Positions 8,957 through 18,400 of a stretch of DNA of 64,000 nt are shown here, piece after piece. This stretch comes from Streptomyces kurssanovii (GTDB lineage: Bacteria; Actinomycetota; Actinomycetes; Streptomycetales; Streptomycetaceae), in NCBI RefSeq assembly GCF_014649695.1, contig NZ_BMTN01000019.1, positions 1 to 64,000 on the forward strand. Direction: 5' to 3'. The notes beneath the pieces were generated by a model. That model was not told where the DNA came from. It saw only the letters and a list, made by a program, of their open reading frames with translations, and did not search any database. A program made the translations under genes and the position numbers. Each line of letters starts with the position of its first letter. Positions within the stretch are counted from its first letter, which is position 1.

Positions 8957-9116
8957 CCCGCCCCTTCCCGAACCGGGGCAAGCCCCGGACCCCGTACCGC
9001 GCTCCGTGCGGTGCCCTCAAGCGCCGGGCGGGCTCAAGTTGCCCGGCAACTTCAGCCCCGCCGGCGATTGAGGCGCGGGGGTCCGGGGCAGAGCCCCCGG
9101 TTCGCGAAGGGGCGGG
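8957..9116. repeat. 160-bp cruciform extragenic repeat
   Basis: A long imperfect inverted repeat fills the gap between two convergent genes. The outer arms CCCGCCCCTT (8957-8966) and AAGGGGCGGG (9107-9116) pair perfectly. Inner arms around 8970-8993 and 9078-9102 carry their own GGGG/CCCC hairpins. The centre is AAGTTGCC (9036-9043) facing GGCAACTT (9045-9052). It resembles repeated extragenic palindromes I recall from Streptomyces genomes. It probably also acts as a bidirectional terminator. Confidence 0.6.
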
Positions 9117-9165
9117 GAGGGGAGCAAGCCCGCCGCAGGCGCCGCCACCGCCACCCGCTCGACGA

Positions 9166-11316
9166 CTACGACTGCAGCGTCGGACGTCGCGGCACCCCGC
9201 CCGCCACCGCGCGCTGCCGCGGCGCCGCCGTACCCGTCCAGCACGTGCCACGGCGCGACAGCAGCCTCCGCAGCCACAGTTCCGTCGAGACCAGGTCCGC
9301 CAGCCCGTCCAGTGGCACGGGTTCGCCCTCGGACGCCGCCCGGAGCGCCCCGCGGACGACGCGTGCCTCGATGAGGCCCGCGTCCGCCAGCAGCGGGGCG
9401 TCGAAGAGGGCGATCAGATGCGGCAGCGCCGACCGCAGGCCCGTGCGGGCCGCCGCGGCGGACGAGGCGTGTGTCGGGGAGCCCCATCCCGGGGGCAGGT
9501 CGTGGATGCCGGCACCGGCGAGGACCGTGCGCAGTACGGCGGCCCGCGCGCCCGGCTGGACGCGGAGCGATTCCGGCAGGTCCCGGCAGGCCCGTACGAC
9601 CTGGTTGTCCAGGTAGGGCGCGTGCAGACGCTGGCTGCGGACCTCCGCGGCCTGTTCCAGGATCCGGTGGTCGAAGGCATGACGGGCGAGTGCCGCCCGT
9701 GCCCGTGTCTCGCCGGGCCGTTGGACCGAGATGGGCCTCGTCGCCGCCTCCGTCAGCCGTACTGATACTTCAGCGAGCGCCTCCCCGGTGAGCCAGCGCG
9801 CCGCGGGCCCCGGCCGGGACCACGCCAGCGCCGCCAGTGACGCGCCCACCGCGCCGTTGCGCAGGGCGGGACCCGGGCGGTTGGCGAGGAGCAGGTCGCC
9901 GGCGGCCGCCTCGAGGCCGGTGCGATAGGGCGTACGGGCCAGTCTGCGGGCCGCCCGGTACACCGTGAGCGGGACGAAGAGGGACTGCGGGGAGGGCCGT
10001 TCGGAGCGGGCCAGGGCGGTGACCGGCCGCAGCAGGTGGCGTCTGCGCCGGTCCAGCAACAGATCCGCCAGCCGCGCCGGATGGGCGTCCAGCACCTGCC
10101 GTGCGCCCGCTCCCGTGAAGTGGTCGGCGCTGCCGGCGGCCAGTCGCCCCCGGTGGCGTTCGGCGGTCACCAAGGATGGTGCGGGTTCGTCGGTCAGGGG
10201 GCCGGAGTCGAGATTCGCGTACGGCAGGGCCTCTTCGCCGGCGGCGACCACGACATGGTGCAGCCGTGGGTTGGCGGCGATGAGGCGGGCCCGTTCCAGC
10301 TCGGGTTCGCGCAGCTCGTGTCCGCTGGTGGCGAGGTCGTTGAAGGTGACGGCGAGCAGCCGTTCGCCGGCGCCGGTGCCGTGCCCGAGGACCGTGCCCG
10401 GTACGCCGGGCAGCCCGGCCGCCAGCAGGGCGAGGGTGCTGGAGGCGCTGCCGCCGGAGAGGTCGGCTCCGATCCCGGGCGTCGGCGCGCCACGGGCCGC
10501 GCGCCGTTCGGCGGGGCCCATCCCGGGGACGGGCCCCGGATCCGGCGGCAGGGTCTCCGGCGCGTGCCGGGGCGCGGTCAGCCTGGCGCGCACGGCCTCG
10601 ACGAGTGCGTCGCGTACCCCGTCGATGGCGCGGGCGGCCTCGACCTGCGGGGCGGCGACGGCGAGTGAGGCGACCGGCTCGTACCCGGTGATCTCCCGCG
10701 AGCCTTCCCGCAGGATCAGCGCGTGTCCCGGCGGGATGCGCTTCACCCCGGCGTACGGGGTGGAGTCGCGCAGCGCCTCCGGCGACTCGGGGCAGGCGAG
10801 CAGGGCGGCCAGGTGCCCGATGTCGAGCTGGGCCTCGATGAGGTCGGCCAGCGGGAGGGCGGCGGTCGCGTACGCCGTGCCGTTCGCCCACGGGGTGTAG
10901 AAGACGGGACGGGCGCCGGCGAGGTCGCCGACGACGGTGATGCGGCGGCCGACCTGGACCACGACGGTGTAGCTGCCCGCCCATGCGGTCAAATGCCTCA
11001 GTGCGCCGCCGCGCGCCGCGAACAGTCCGACCCGCAGCTGTTCGTCGCTGGCCGCGCAGCAGCCGAGGACGGCGAGGCGGGTCACGGTGGGCGCCTGGCC
11101 GTTGCCCGGGGTGGCGTAGGGCCGTTGGTGCGGTTCGGCGGTGATGATGCGCACCTCGTCGGGCCGCCAGTCCCCGACGGCCCACAGCGGGTCCGGGTCG
11201 CCCCACAGGAGTTGGGCCCCGACGGGATGGAGGGTGCGGCCCTCTTCGGAGGCTCCGACGGCGCCCGCCGTGCCGAAGTTCGCGGCGATACTGCTCCACC
11301 CCACCAGCCACCGCAT
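9166..11316 (-). CDS. Asparagine synthase-like protein, lasso-cyclase type, orphan
   Basis: This 716-residue protein has the two-domain layout of asparagine synthetase B and lasso-peptide or beta-lactam cyclases. An N-terminal Ntn-like glutaminase fold is followed by an ATP-pyrophosphatase domain. The start MRWLVGW has no Cys at position 2, so glutaminase activity is not expected. The ATP motif reads LSGGSASS where active members have SGG-x-D-S, so the Asp is replaced. A C-terminal PYLDNQVV segment matches the family. No leader peptidase or obvious precursor peptide is adjacent. ATG at 11316 is preceded by GGGGAGG with 5-base spacing, which excludes the 123-residue upstream extension. Its function is unknown; loss of catalytic residues suggests a divergent or binding-only role. 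Confidence 0.75.
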   Translation of the reverse strand: MRWLVGWSSIAANFGTAGAVGASEEGRTLHPVGAQLLWGDPDPLWAVGDWRPDEVRIITAEPHQRPYATPGNGQAPTVTRLAVLGCCAASDEQLRVGLFAARGGALRHLTAWAGSYTVVVQVGRRITVVGDLAGARPVFYTPWANGTAYATAALPLADLIEAQLDIGHLAALLACPESPEALRDSTPYAGVKRIPPGHALILREGSREITGYEPVASLAVAAPQVEAARAIDGVRDALVEAVRARLTAPRHAPETLPPDPGPVPGMGPAERRAARGAPTPGIGADLSGGSASSTLALLAAGLPGVPGTVLGHGTGAGERLLAVTFNDLATSGHELREPELERARLIAANPRLHHVVVAAGEEALPYANLDSGPLTDEPAPSLVTAERHRGRLAAGSADHFTGAGARQVLDAHPARLADLLLDRRRRHLLRPVTALARSERPSPQSLFVPLTVYRAARRLARTPYRTGLEAAAGDLLLANRPGPALRNGAVGASLAALAWSRPGPAARWLTGEALAEVSVRLTEAATRPISVQRPGETRARAALARHAFDHRILEQAAEVRSQRLHAPYLDNQVVRACRDLPESLRVQPGARAAVLRTVLAGAGIHDLPPGWGSPTHASSAAAARTGLRSALPHLIALFDAPLLADAGLIEARVVRGALRAASEGEPVPLDGLADLVSTELWLRRLLSRRGTCWTGTAAPRQRAVAGGVPRRPTLQS

Positions 11317-12008
11317 CGCCGCCTCCCCAACATTGCCGGACATCGCCGAAGCCGTTCGGGAACATGCTGCCACGAAGGAGGCGCACGCGAAGGGCTCCCG
11401 GTAGCGCGTGCAAAAACGGAACACTGCGGCGGCGTTGGCGATTTGCCGACGGTGCGGGAGCCGGTTCAGAGGCCGCCGGCGGTCCGGGAGCGCCGCGCGA
11501 GAGGCCGGCGGACAGGCGTCATTCAGCCATTTTCGGAGCCGCGCCAGCGTGGCAGTTTGACCGCAACACACGGACCGGGAGGCGCAGTTCGCCTCCCGGG
11601 CCCTGTCCGCCGCCCGCGGGGATTGAGGCGGCGGTGTCCCCCAGCCCACTGGTTCCAGTACGCAGTGGGCCGACCCACGCAGCACTCATGGAAGCGCTCC
11701 CGCCTTTGACCGGCCAGAGCGCACGGACGGGCGCACGGCCACACGACGGGAGCACGAGGGCGGACGGGCGATCACCCGGACGGACAACAATCCCGCCATA
11801 GGGAAGTTGGCCCCTTAACGGTCGGGATGCGGCGAACTACGCTGTGTTTGCTGCTGTTCTCCACAGGCGCGCATATTCCGCAGGGCTCGGCCACACGATT
11901 TTGCAGCCGGGACCGGTCGGGACGGGGGTGCTGCGAACCGGGAGAACCCAGCACGAATGCCGTGCGCGGGCCGTGCGCGGCAGCCGTCTGCGTGTCGAGG
12001 GGTGGCGC
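11317..12008. other. 690-bp non-coding divergent region
   Basis: No supported gene lies between the asparagine-synthase-like gene and the sporulation gene. A perfect 10-bp hairpin (CCGGGAGGCG / CGCCTCCCGG, 11575-11599) and a 7-bp inverted repeat (CCCACTG / CAGTGGG, about 11644-11668) are present. TACGCT near 11837 could be a -10 for the sporulation gene. Short reading frames on the minus strand around 11523-11755 have no recognisable features. Confidence 0.4.
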
Positions 12009-13511
12009 ATGTCCAGGGAGCAACGCGGGCCGAACGAAAAGCTCGGCACGGTTCTCGCCCTCGCGGGAATCAGCAACGCGGGCCTCGCGCGGCGGGTCAA
12101 CGACCTCGGCGCGCAGCGTGGTCTGACCCTCCGCTACGACAAGACCTCGGTGGCCCGGTGGGTGTCCAAGGGCATGGTGCCGCAGGGCGCCGCACCCCAT
12201 CTCATCGCGGCGGCCATCGGGGCCAAGCTGGGCCGTCCGGTGCCGCTGCACGAGATCGGACTGGCCGACGCGGACCCGGCACCCGAGGTGGGACTGGCGT
12301 TCCCGCGTGATGTCGGCGAGGCGGTGAAATCGGCCACCGAGCTGTACCGGCTGGATCTTGCGGGCCGCCGGGCCGGCGGCGGGGGCATCTGGCAGTCCCT
12401 GGCCGGATCGTTCGCAGTGAGCGCTTACGCGACGCCCGCGTCCCGGTGGCTGATAACCCCGGCCGACGCGTCGGTCGAGCGGCTGTTCGACGTCGTCGGC
12501 GGCTCGTCCCTCTCCTCCGCCCCTTCTGCCGGTCCCCACGAGCCCGGCGGCGTTCCCGACGGCACGGAGACCGCGGACGCCGCCGACACGCCCGCCCGCG
12601 TGGGCCACAGCGACGTCGCGAAACTCCGGGAGGCCGCGGAGGACGCCCGCCGCTGGGACTCCAAGTACGGGGGCGGGGACTGGCGTTCGTCGATGGTCCC
12701 CGAGTGCCTGCGCGTCGACGCGGCGCCCCTGCTCCTCGGTTCGTACTCGGACGAAGTGGGCCGGGCCCTGTTCGGCGCGACCGCCGAACTGACCAGGCTC
12801 GCCGGGTGGATGGCCTTCGACACCGGGCAGCAGGAGGCCGCGCAGCGCTACTACATCCAGGCGCTGCGCCTCGCCCGCGCCGCCGCCGATGTGCCACTGG
12901 GCGGATACGTGCTGGCCTCCATGTCGCTGCAGGCGACGTACCGGGGCTTCGCCGACGAGGGCGTCGACCTGGCCCAGGCGGCACTGGAGCGCAACCGGGG
13001 CCTCGCCACCGCCCGCACCATGAGCTTCTTCCGGCTGGTGGAGGCCCGCGCCCACGCCAAGGCGAACGACGCGGCGGCCGCGGGCGCGGCGCTCAAGGCC
13101 GCGGAGGGCTGGCTGGAGAGGTCGAGGGAGGGCGACGGCGACCCGTCCTGGCTGGGCTTCTACTCGTACGACAGATTCGCGGCGGACGCGGCCGAGTGCT
13201 ACCGCGACCTGAAGGCCCCGCGGCAGGTGCGGCGCTTCACGGAGCAGGCGCTGTCCCGCCCCACGGAGGAGTACGTGCGCTCGCACGGGCTGCGCCTCGT
13301 GGTGTCCGCGGTGGCCGAGCTGGAATCGGGCAATCTGGACGCGGCCTGCGCGGCGGGCACCCGCGCGGTGGAGGTCGCGGGGCGGATCTCGTCCGCGCGG
13401 ACCACGGAGTACGTACGGGACCTGCTGCACCGGCTCGAGCCGTACGGCGACGAGCCGCGGGTCATGGAGCTGCGGGAGAGGGCCCGCCCGCTCCTCATGA
13501 CACCCGCGTGA
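12009..13511 (+). CDS. Sporulation-associated regulator with HTH and TPR-like repeats
   Basis: The 500-residue protein has an N-terminal helix-turn-helix-like domain (residues about 12-60, with [11 protein letters not shown] and DKTSVARWV). A long all-helical region with Ala-rich TPR-like repeats follows (about 200-500). This architecture is shared by a Streptomyces-specific group that includes NsdA and, as I recall, the S. griseus sporulation protein ORF1590 and S. coelicolor SCO4114. They are thought to act in the switch to sporulation. ATG at 12009 follows GAGGGGTG closely. An in-frame GTG at 11928 would give 527 residues; I recall ORF1590 being made from two starts, so a longer form is possible. 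It is divergent from the asparagine-synthase-like gene. Confidence 0.75.
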   Translation: MSREQRGPNEKLGTVLALAGISNAGLARRVNDLGAQRGLTLRYDKTSVARWVSKGMVPQGAAPHLIAAAIGAKLGRPVPLHEIGLADADPAPEVGLAFPRDVGEAVKSATELYRLDLAGRRAGGGGIWQSLAGSFAVSAYATPASRWLITPADASVERLFDVVGGSSLSSAPSAGPHEPGGVPDGTETADAADTPARVGHSDVAKLREAAEDARRWDSKYGGGDWRSSMVPECLRVDAAPLLLGSYSDEVGRALFGATAELTRLAGWMAFDTGQQEAAQRYYIQALRLARAAADVPLGGYVLASMSLQATYRGFADEGVDLAQAALERNRGLATARTMSFFRLVEARAHAKANDAAAAGAALKAAEGWLERSREGDGDPSWLGFYSYDRFAADAAECYRDLKAPRQVRRFTEQALSRPTEEYVRSHGLRLVVSAVAELESGNLDAACAAGTRAVEVAGRISSARTTEYVRDLLHRLEPYGDEPRVMELRERARPLLMTPA

Positions 13512-13642
13512 CGCCCTGACGGCACCGCCCGGGACGCGGGCGAGAGCTCCCGTGCGCGGAAGTCGGGCGTGTCTCCCGCGTGCCGACTGGTTTGAGCGCG
13601 TTGTCAGCGGGCCAGTGCACTATCGGGGTGGGAGGTGACGCG

Positions 13643-14872
13643 GTGAGGGCGTCCGGGTATGACTTCGACTGCGATGTGCTGGTGGTCGGCGGCGGCATCG
13701 TCGGCCTGTCGACGGCGTACGCGCTCTCGCGCTCGGCCCCGGGCACCGGGGTGACGGTCCTGGAGAAGGAACAGGGCCCCGCCCGGCACCAGACAGGCCG
13801 CAACAGTGGAGTGATCCACAGCGGGATCTACTACCGGCCCGGTTCGCTGAAGGCCCGGTTCGCCGTGCGCGGCGCGGCCGAGATGGTCAAGTTCTGCGCG
13901 GAGTACGGCATCGCCCACGAGGTCACGGGCAAGCTGATCGTCGCGACGGACAGGGACGAGCTCCCACGGCTCCATGCCCTGGTCCAGCGCGGCCGGGAGA
14001 ACGGCATTCCGGTGCGCGAGCTGGGCCCGGCGCAGATCGGCGAGTACGAGCCGGAGGTCCGCGGGCTCGCCGCGATCCATGTGGCGACGACCGGCATCTG
14101 CGACTACGGAGCGGTGGCCGCACAGCTCGCCACGGCATCCGGTGCGGAGGTGCGGTACGGCGAGGAGGTCACCGCCGTCGACCGCCGCCCGTGGGGCGTC
14201 GCGGTGCGGACACGCTCGGGCACGGTCGTACGGGCCCGGGTGCTGGTCAACTGCGCCGGGCTGCACTGCGACCGGGTGGCACGGCTCGCGGGCGACGACC
14301 CGGGTATGCGGATCGTCCCGTTCCGTGGGGAGTACTACGACCTGGCCCGCCCCGGTCTCGTCCGCGGACTGGTCTACCCGGTGCCCGACCCGGCCTTCCC
14401 GTTCCTCGGCGTCCATCTCACCCGCGGCATCGGCGGCGGCGTCCACGTCGGCCCGAACGCCGTCCCGGCGCTGGCCCGCGAGGGCTACAGCTGGTCGGCC
14501 GTCCGCCCCCTGGACCTGGCGGGCACGCTCGGCTGGCCCGGCTCCTGGCACATCGCCCGGCGGCACTGGCGGTACGGGGCCGGGGAGCTGCGCCGCTCCG
14601 TGTCCAAGCGAGCGTTCACCTCGGCGGTCCGGCGACTGCTCCCGGCGGTGACGGAGGGCGACCTGCGCCCGGCGCCGGCGGGCGTGCGCGCGCAGGCGGT
14701 GCTCCGCGACGGGACGCTTGCCGACGACTTCCTGATCCGCGAGGCCCCGCGGACGGTGCACGTACTGAACGCCCCCTCTCCGGCGGCGACGGCCTCGCTC
14801 CCGATCGGCCGCGAGGTCGCCCGCCGCGCGCTCACCGCGCTGTCGCCCTCGCGTCCCCGCGCCGCCCGGTGA
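13643..14872 (+). CDS. lhgO: L-2-hydroxyglutarate oxidase
   Basis: This 409-residue FAD enzyme of the DAO family oxidises L-2-hydroxyglutarate to 2-oxoglutarate and passes electrons to the quinone pool. The FAD motif VVGGGIVGLSTAYAL lies near residue 13. The family signature HQTGRNSGVIHSGIYY follows near residue 53, with its conserved His and Asn. The C-terminus carries the substrate-side FAD contact region (LNAPSPAATASLPIG). GTG at 13643 has GGAGG seven bases upstream, so longer forms starting at 13580 are rejected. The gene stands alone, on the same strand as trmB 200 bases downstream. Confidence 0.85.
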   Translation: MRASGYDFDCDVLVVGGGIVGLSTAYALSRSAPGTGVTVLEKEQGPARHQTGRNSGVIHSGIYYRPGSLKARFAVRGAAEMVKFCAEYGIAHEVTGKLIVATDRDELPRLHALVQRGRENGIPVRELGPAQIGEYEPEVRGLAAIHVATTGICDYGAVAAQLATASGAEVRYGEEVTAVDRRPWGVAVRTRSGTVVRARVLVNCAGLHCDRVARLAGDDPGMRIVPFRGEYYDLARPGLVRGLVYPVPDPAFPFLGVHLTRGIGGGVHVGPNAVPALAREGYSWSAVRPLDLAGTLGWPGSWHIARRHWRYGAGELRRSVSKRAFTSAVRRLLPAVTEGDLRPAPAGVRAQAVLRDGTLADDFLIREAPRTVHVLNAPSPAATASLPIGREVARRALTALSPSRPRAAR

Positions 14873-15070
14873 CGCCGGCGGATGTGACGGCCCCGGGCAC
14901 CGCCCGGTGACGCGGCGGGGCCGGACGGCCGCCGCCTCGTCGAAGCTTTATGGCGGGTGGCGGGGGCGCGGACCTGCCCGTGCCACTCCATTACCTGATC
15001 CCTCCCCGCACCGCCGGGCTGCCCACGCCGGCGCACCGCCCGATCGCGCCCTCGTAGAATCGGCATCACT

Positions 15071-15868
15071 GTGTCTGAGTTCCGTGATCCCGACCCCAGC
15101 CCCGAGGCCCCGCGCCACTTCATCCGCGCCAAGAGCGAGCCGCGCTTCCCGGGCGGACCCGCCGCCGACCCGGCCGGTTCGCATCACGAGCGTCGTATCC
15201 GCAGCTTCCAGCCGCGGCGCAGCCGGGTCACCGCCGGGCAGGAGGACGCGTTGCAGCGGCTATGGCCGTTGTGGGGCCTGGACATCGACGGGCACCGGGT
15301 GCTCGACCTCGAGGAGATGTTCGGCGGGCTGCCCGTCGTCCTGGAGATCGGCTTCGGCATGGGTGAGGCGACCGCCCAGATGGCCGCCGACGACCCGGGG
15401 ACCGGGCTCCTCGCCGTCGACGTCCACACCCCCGGCCAGGGCAATCTGCTCGCTCTCGCGGAACGGAACGGCCTGTCCAACATCCGGGTGGCCAACGGTG
15501 ACGCGATCATCCTGCTGCGGGAGATGCTGCCGCCCCGCTCGCTCCACGGCATGCGGGTCTACTTCCCCGACCCGTGGCCGAAGAAGCGGCACCACAAGCG
15601 CCGACTGATCCAGCCGGACTTCCTCACCCTCGCCGCCGGGCCGCTCGCTCCGGGCGCGATTCTGCACTGCGCGACCGACTGGGAGCCGTACGCCGAGCAG
15701 ATGCTCGAGGTCCTGTCGGCGCATCCGGATTTCGAGAACACCCAGGAGGACGGCGGCTTCGCGCCGCGGCCCGCGTTCCGTCCGCTGACCCGCTTCGAGG
15801 GTCAGGGCCTGGACAAGGGCCACAAGGTCCGCGATCTGCTGTTCCGCCGGGTCACGCCCCAGGCCTGA
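15071..15868 (+). CDS. trmB: tRNA (guanine-N7)-methyltransferase
   Basis: The 265-residue enzyme methylates G46 of the tRNA variable loop using S-adenosylmethionine. The SAM-binding motif EIGFGMGEAT (about 90-100) and the signature YFPDPWPKKRHHKRR (about 163-177) are diagnostic of TrmB. An N-terminal basic extension of about 60 residues is typical of actinobacterial members. GTG at 15071 is used. prsW follows on the same strand after 71 bases and may share the transcript. Confidence 0.92.
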   Translation: MSEFRDPDPSPEAPRHFIRAKSEPRFPGGPAADPAGSHHERRIRSFQPRRSRVTAGQEDALQRLWPLWGLDIDGHRVLDLEEMFGGLPVVLEIGFGMGEATAQMAADDPGTGLLAVDVHTPGQGNLLALAERNGLSNIRVANGDAIILLREMLPPRSLHGMRVYFPDPWPKKRHHKRRLIQPDFLTLAAGPLAPGAILHCATDWEPYAEQMLEVLSAHPDFENTQEDGGFAPRPAFRPLTRFEGQGLDKGHKVRDLLFRRVTPQA

Positions 15869-15939
15869 ACCGCGCGGTGGCGCCCCCGATGTCCGACGCG
15901 CCGTCGCCGGTTGTCGGTGCTCGTGGTTAGGGTCGACGG

Positions 15940-17310
15940 GTGTCCGACTCGTCCGCGCAGCCACCACCGGAGCACCCGCCGCAGTGCCCGGCGGTGCCCC
16001 CGCACCCCGTGTTGCCCGCGCGTGAGCAGGAACATGTCGACGCGCTCCTGACCGCAGTGCCCGCGCGCCGGCGCTACCGGCCGCGGGCGGCGTCGAGGAT
16101 CTGGCGCAGCCGGGCGTTCCGCGCCGGTGCGGTGGTCACCCTGCTCGCCCTGTGCGCTCTGGTGATCCTGGTGCTCGTGCGCGAGCAGACCGGCACCCAC
16201 GGCTTCCTGGTCGGTCTCGGTCTCGCGACGCTGCCGGTCCCGCTGCTGCTGGCGGCGTTCCGCTGGCTCGACCGGGTGGAGCCCGGCCCGTGGCGGAATC
16301 TTCTCTTCGCCTTCGCCTGGGGGGCGTTCGCCGCCGCGCTGATAGCGATCATCGCGAACACCTTCGCGACCCGCTGGATAGCGACGGCGACCGCCGACCC
16401 GGCGTCGGCCGACACCCTCGGGGCGACGGTGATAGCGCCGGTCGTCGAGGAGAGCGCGAAGGCCGCCGCGATCCTGCTGCTCTTCGTCTTCCGCAGACGG
16501 GACTTCACCGGAATCGTGGACGGCGTGGTGATCGCCGGCTTCACCGCCACCGGCTTCGCCTTCACGGAGAACATCCTCTACCTGGGCAGCGCCTTCGGCG
16601 AGGACCAGGCGATAGGCACCTCCGGCTTCGCCTCCGTGACCGCCGCGACGTTCTTCGTACGCATCGTGATGTCGCCGTTCGCGCATCCGCTCTTCACCGT
16701 GCTCACCGGCCTCGGCTTCGGTGTCGCCGCGCTCGGTGCGCGCCGGCACCGGCGGCTCTGGCGCATCGCGCTGCCGCTGCTGGGCCTGGTGCTCGCGATG
16801 GGCATGCACGCCCTGTGGAACGGCTCGGCGTCGATGCTCGGCCCGTGGGGCTTCTACGCCGTGTACGGGGCCTTCATGGTGCCGGTGTTCGCGCTGCTCA
16901 CCTGGCTGTCGATATGGACCCGCCAGCGTGAGCTGCGCACGGTCTCAAAGGAGCTCCCGGCGTACGCGGCGGCCGGCTGGATGTCCGCTGCCGAGCCCCG
17001 CGCCCTGTCGTCGATGCGGGCCCGCACCGTGGCCCGGGACTTCGCCCGGCGGGCGTACGGCCCGGCGGCCGGGCACGCCGTGTCGGAGTACGAGGCGTTC
17101 GCGACGACGCTCGCCTTCCTGCGTCACCGGGCCCACCGGGGCGCGGCGGGTCCGGACTTCGTGGAGCGCGAGCAGGAGTTGCTGCATCATCTGTGGCAGC
17201 GCAGGGAGGTGGCGGGGCCTTCCCTGGCCTACGCCGCCCAGGCCACCGCCCGGATGCCGCTGCCGCCGCCGCACCGCGACTACAGCGGCTACAACCCCTA
17301 CCGCTACTGA
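15940..17310 (+). CDS. PrsW family intramembrane metalloprotease
   Basis: The 456-residue membrane protein belongs to the PrsW/CAAX-like glutamic protease group, which cleaves anti-sigma factors within the membrane. Family motifs are present in order: EESAK near residue 168, FAFTENILYL near 206, and GMHALWNG near 287. About eight hydrophobic segments surround them. The C-terminal 130 residues are soluble and lack these motifs. GTG at 15940 is chosen; the ribosome site is weak. Co-directional with trmB. Whether it acts on the ECF sigma system upstream or the anti-sigma factor of another locus cannot be told. Confidence 0.82.
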   Translation: MSDSSAQPPPEHPPQCPAVPPHPVLPAREQEHVDALLTAVPARRRYRPRAASRIWRSRAFRAGAVVTLLALCALVILVLVREQTGTHGFLVGLGLATLPVPLLLAAFRWLDRVEPGPWRNLLFAFAWGAFAAALIAIIANTFATRWIATATADPASADTLGATVIAPVVEESAKAAAILLLFVFRRRDFTGIVDGVVIAGFTATGFAFTENILYLGSAFGEDQAIGTSGFASVTAATFFVRIVMSPFAHPLFTVLTGLGFGVAALGARRHRRLWRIALPLLGLVLAMGMHALWNGSASMLGPWGFYAVYGAFMVPVFALLTWLSIWTRQRELRTVSKELPAYAAAGWMSAAEPRALSSMRARTVARDFARRAYGPAAGHAVSEYEAFATTLAFLRHRAHRGAAGPDFVEREQELLHHLWQRREVAGPSLAYAAQATARMPLPPPHRDYSGYNPYRY

Positions 17311-17332
17311 GTCCGCGCCGGGGCGGACTCAG
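17307..17332. terminator. Bidirectional terminator across two stop codons
   Basis: CTGAGTCCGC and GCGGACTCAG form a perfect 10-bp stem with a 6-base loop. The stop codons of prsW (plus) and the aldo/keto reductase (minus) both lie inside the stem arms. Confidence 0.65.
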
Positions 17333-18273
17333 GCGGACGCGGCGGTCAGTTCGGCCAGTTCGCCGTCCGTCAGGGCCAGGCCGGCTGCCGCCACCAGGGC
17401 CGGCACCTGCTCGACCGTACGGGCAGACGCGATCGGCGCGGCCACGGTCGGCTGCGCGGCGAGCCACGCCAGTGCGACGGTCGCGATCTCCGCGCCACGG
17501 GCCTGCGCGATCCTGTCGAGCACGTCGAGGACCTTCAGCCCCCGCTCCGACTCGAGGTGCTTGGACGCTCCCTGGGCCCTGGCGCTGTCCACCGTGGTGC
17601 CGGGCCGGTACTTGCCGGTGAGGAAGCCGGAGGCGAGCGCGTAATAGGGGACGGCGGCGAGGCCGGCGCGGGCGGCGGTGTCCTGCAGTTCGCCCTCGTA
17701 GGTGGGGCGTGAGACCAGGTTGTAGTGGGGCTGCAGCGCCACATACCGGGCGAGGCCCTCCCGCTCGGAGAAGGTCAGGGACGCCTGGAGCCGTTCGGCG
17801 CTGATGTTGGAGGCGGCGATCGCGCGGACCTTGCCGTCCTTCACCAGCTGGTCGAGGGCGGTGATGATCTCCTCGACGGGCACGGAAGGGTCGTCGAAGT
17901 GTGTGTAGTAGAGGTCGATGTGGTCGGTGCCCAGCCGGGTGAGCGACTCCTCCGCAGCCGCCTTGATCGTGGTGGCGGAGAGGCCCTTGTGGCGGGGATG
18001 GGCGCCGACCTTGGTGGCGACGACGACGTCGGAGCGGTTGCGGCGGGCCGCGAGCCACTTGCCGATGAGGGTCTCCGACTCGCCGCCCTCGTTCCCGGGG
18101 GCCCACGACGAATAACTGTCGGCGGTGTCGACGAAGTTGCCGCCCGCGGCGGTGTACGCGTCGAGGACCGCGAAGGTCCGCGCCTCGTCGGCCGTCCAGC
18201 CGAAGACGTTGCCGCCGAGAGCGAGCGGGAAGACGGTCAGGCCGGAGGAACCGAGGGTGCGCAGAGAGGTCAT
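17329..18273 (-). CDS. Aldo/keto reductase
   Basis: This 314-residue NADPH-dependent oxidoreductase has the aldo/keto reductase TIM barrel. The N-terminal region LGSSGLTVFPLALGGNVFGW matches the YajO/Tas-like branch. The catalytic Asp is in FVDTADSYSSW, the Lys in VVATKVGAH, and a cofactor segment in PIASARTVEQV near the C-terminus. The Tyr of the tetrad is in DSYSSW. The substrate is unknown. ATG at 18273 is chosen because the upstream in-frame extension (to 18498) overlaps the M23 gene. It lies downstream of the M23 gene on the same strand with 127 bases between them. Confidence 0.85.
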   Translation of the reverse strand: MTSLRTLGSSGLTVFPLALGGNVFGWTADEARTFAVLDAYTAAGGNFVDTADSYSSWAPGNEGGESETLIGKWLAARRNRSDVVVATKVGAHPRHKGLSATTIKAAAEESLTRLGTDHIDLYYTHFDDPSVPVEEIITALDQLVKDGKVRAIAASNISAERLQASLTFSEREGLARYVALQPHYNLVSRPTYEGELQDTAARAGLAAVPYYALASGFLTGKYRPGTTVDSARAQGASKHLESERGLKVLDVLDRIAQARGAEIATVALAWLAAQPTVAAPIASARTVEQVPALVAAAGLALTDGELAELTAASA

Positions 18274-18400
18274 GCGGTGATCAACGGCCGGGCCCGTACC
18301 GGCTATTCCGGCAGCCCCGGCGTCGGGGGGTGTGCGCCAGGACTGCCGGAGACATGGATGTGCCCGGCACGGGAAGACTGCGACCCGTACCGGGCAGGGA

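Noticed and set aside
11523-11755. Small minus-strand frames as precursor peptides for the lasso-cyclase-like protein
   Set aside because: They lack a leader motif, a ribosome site and a plausible core ring residue arrangement.
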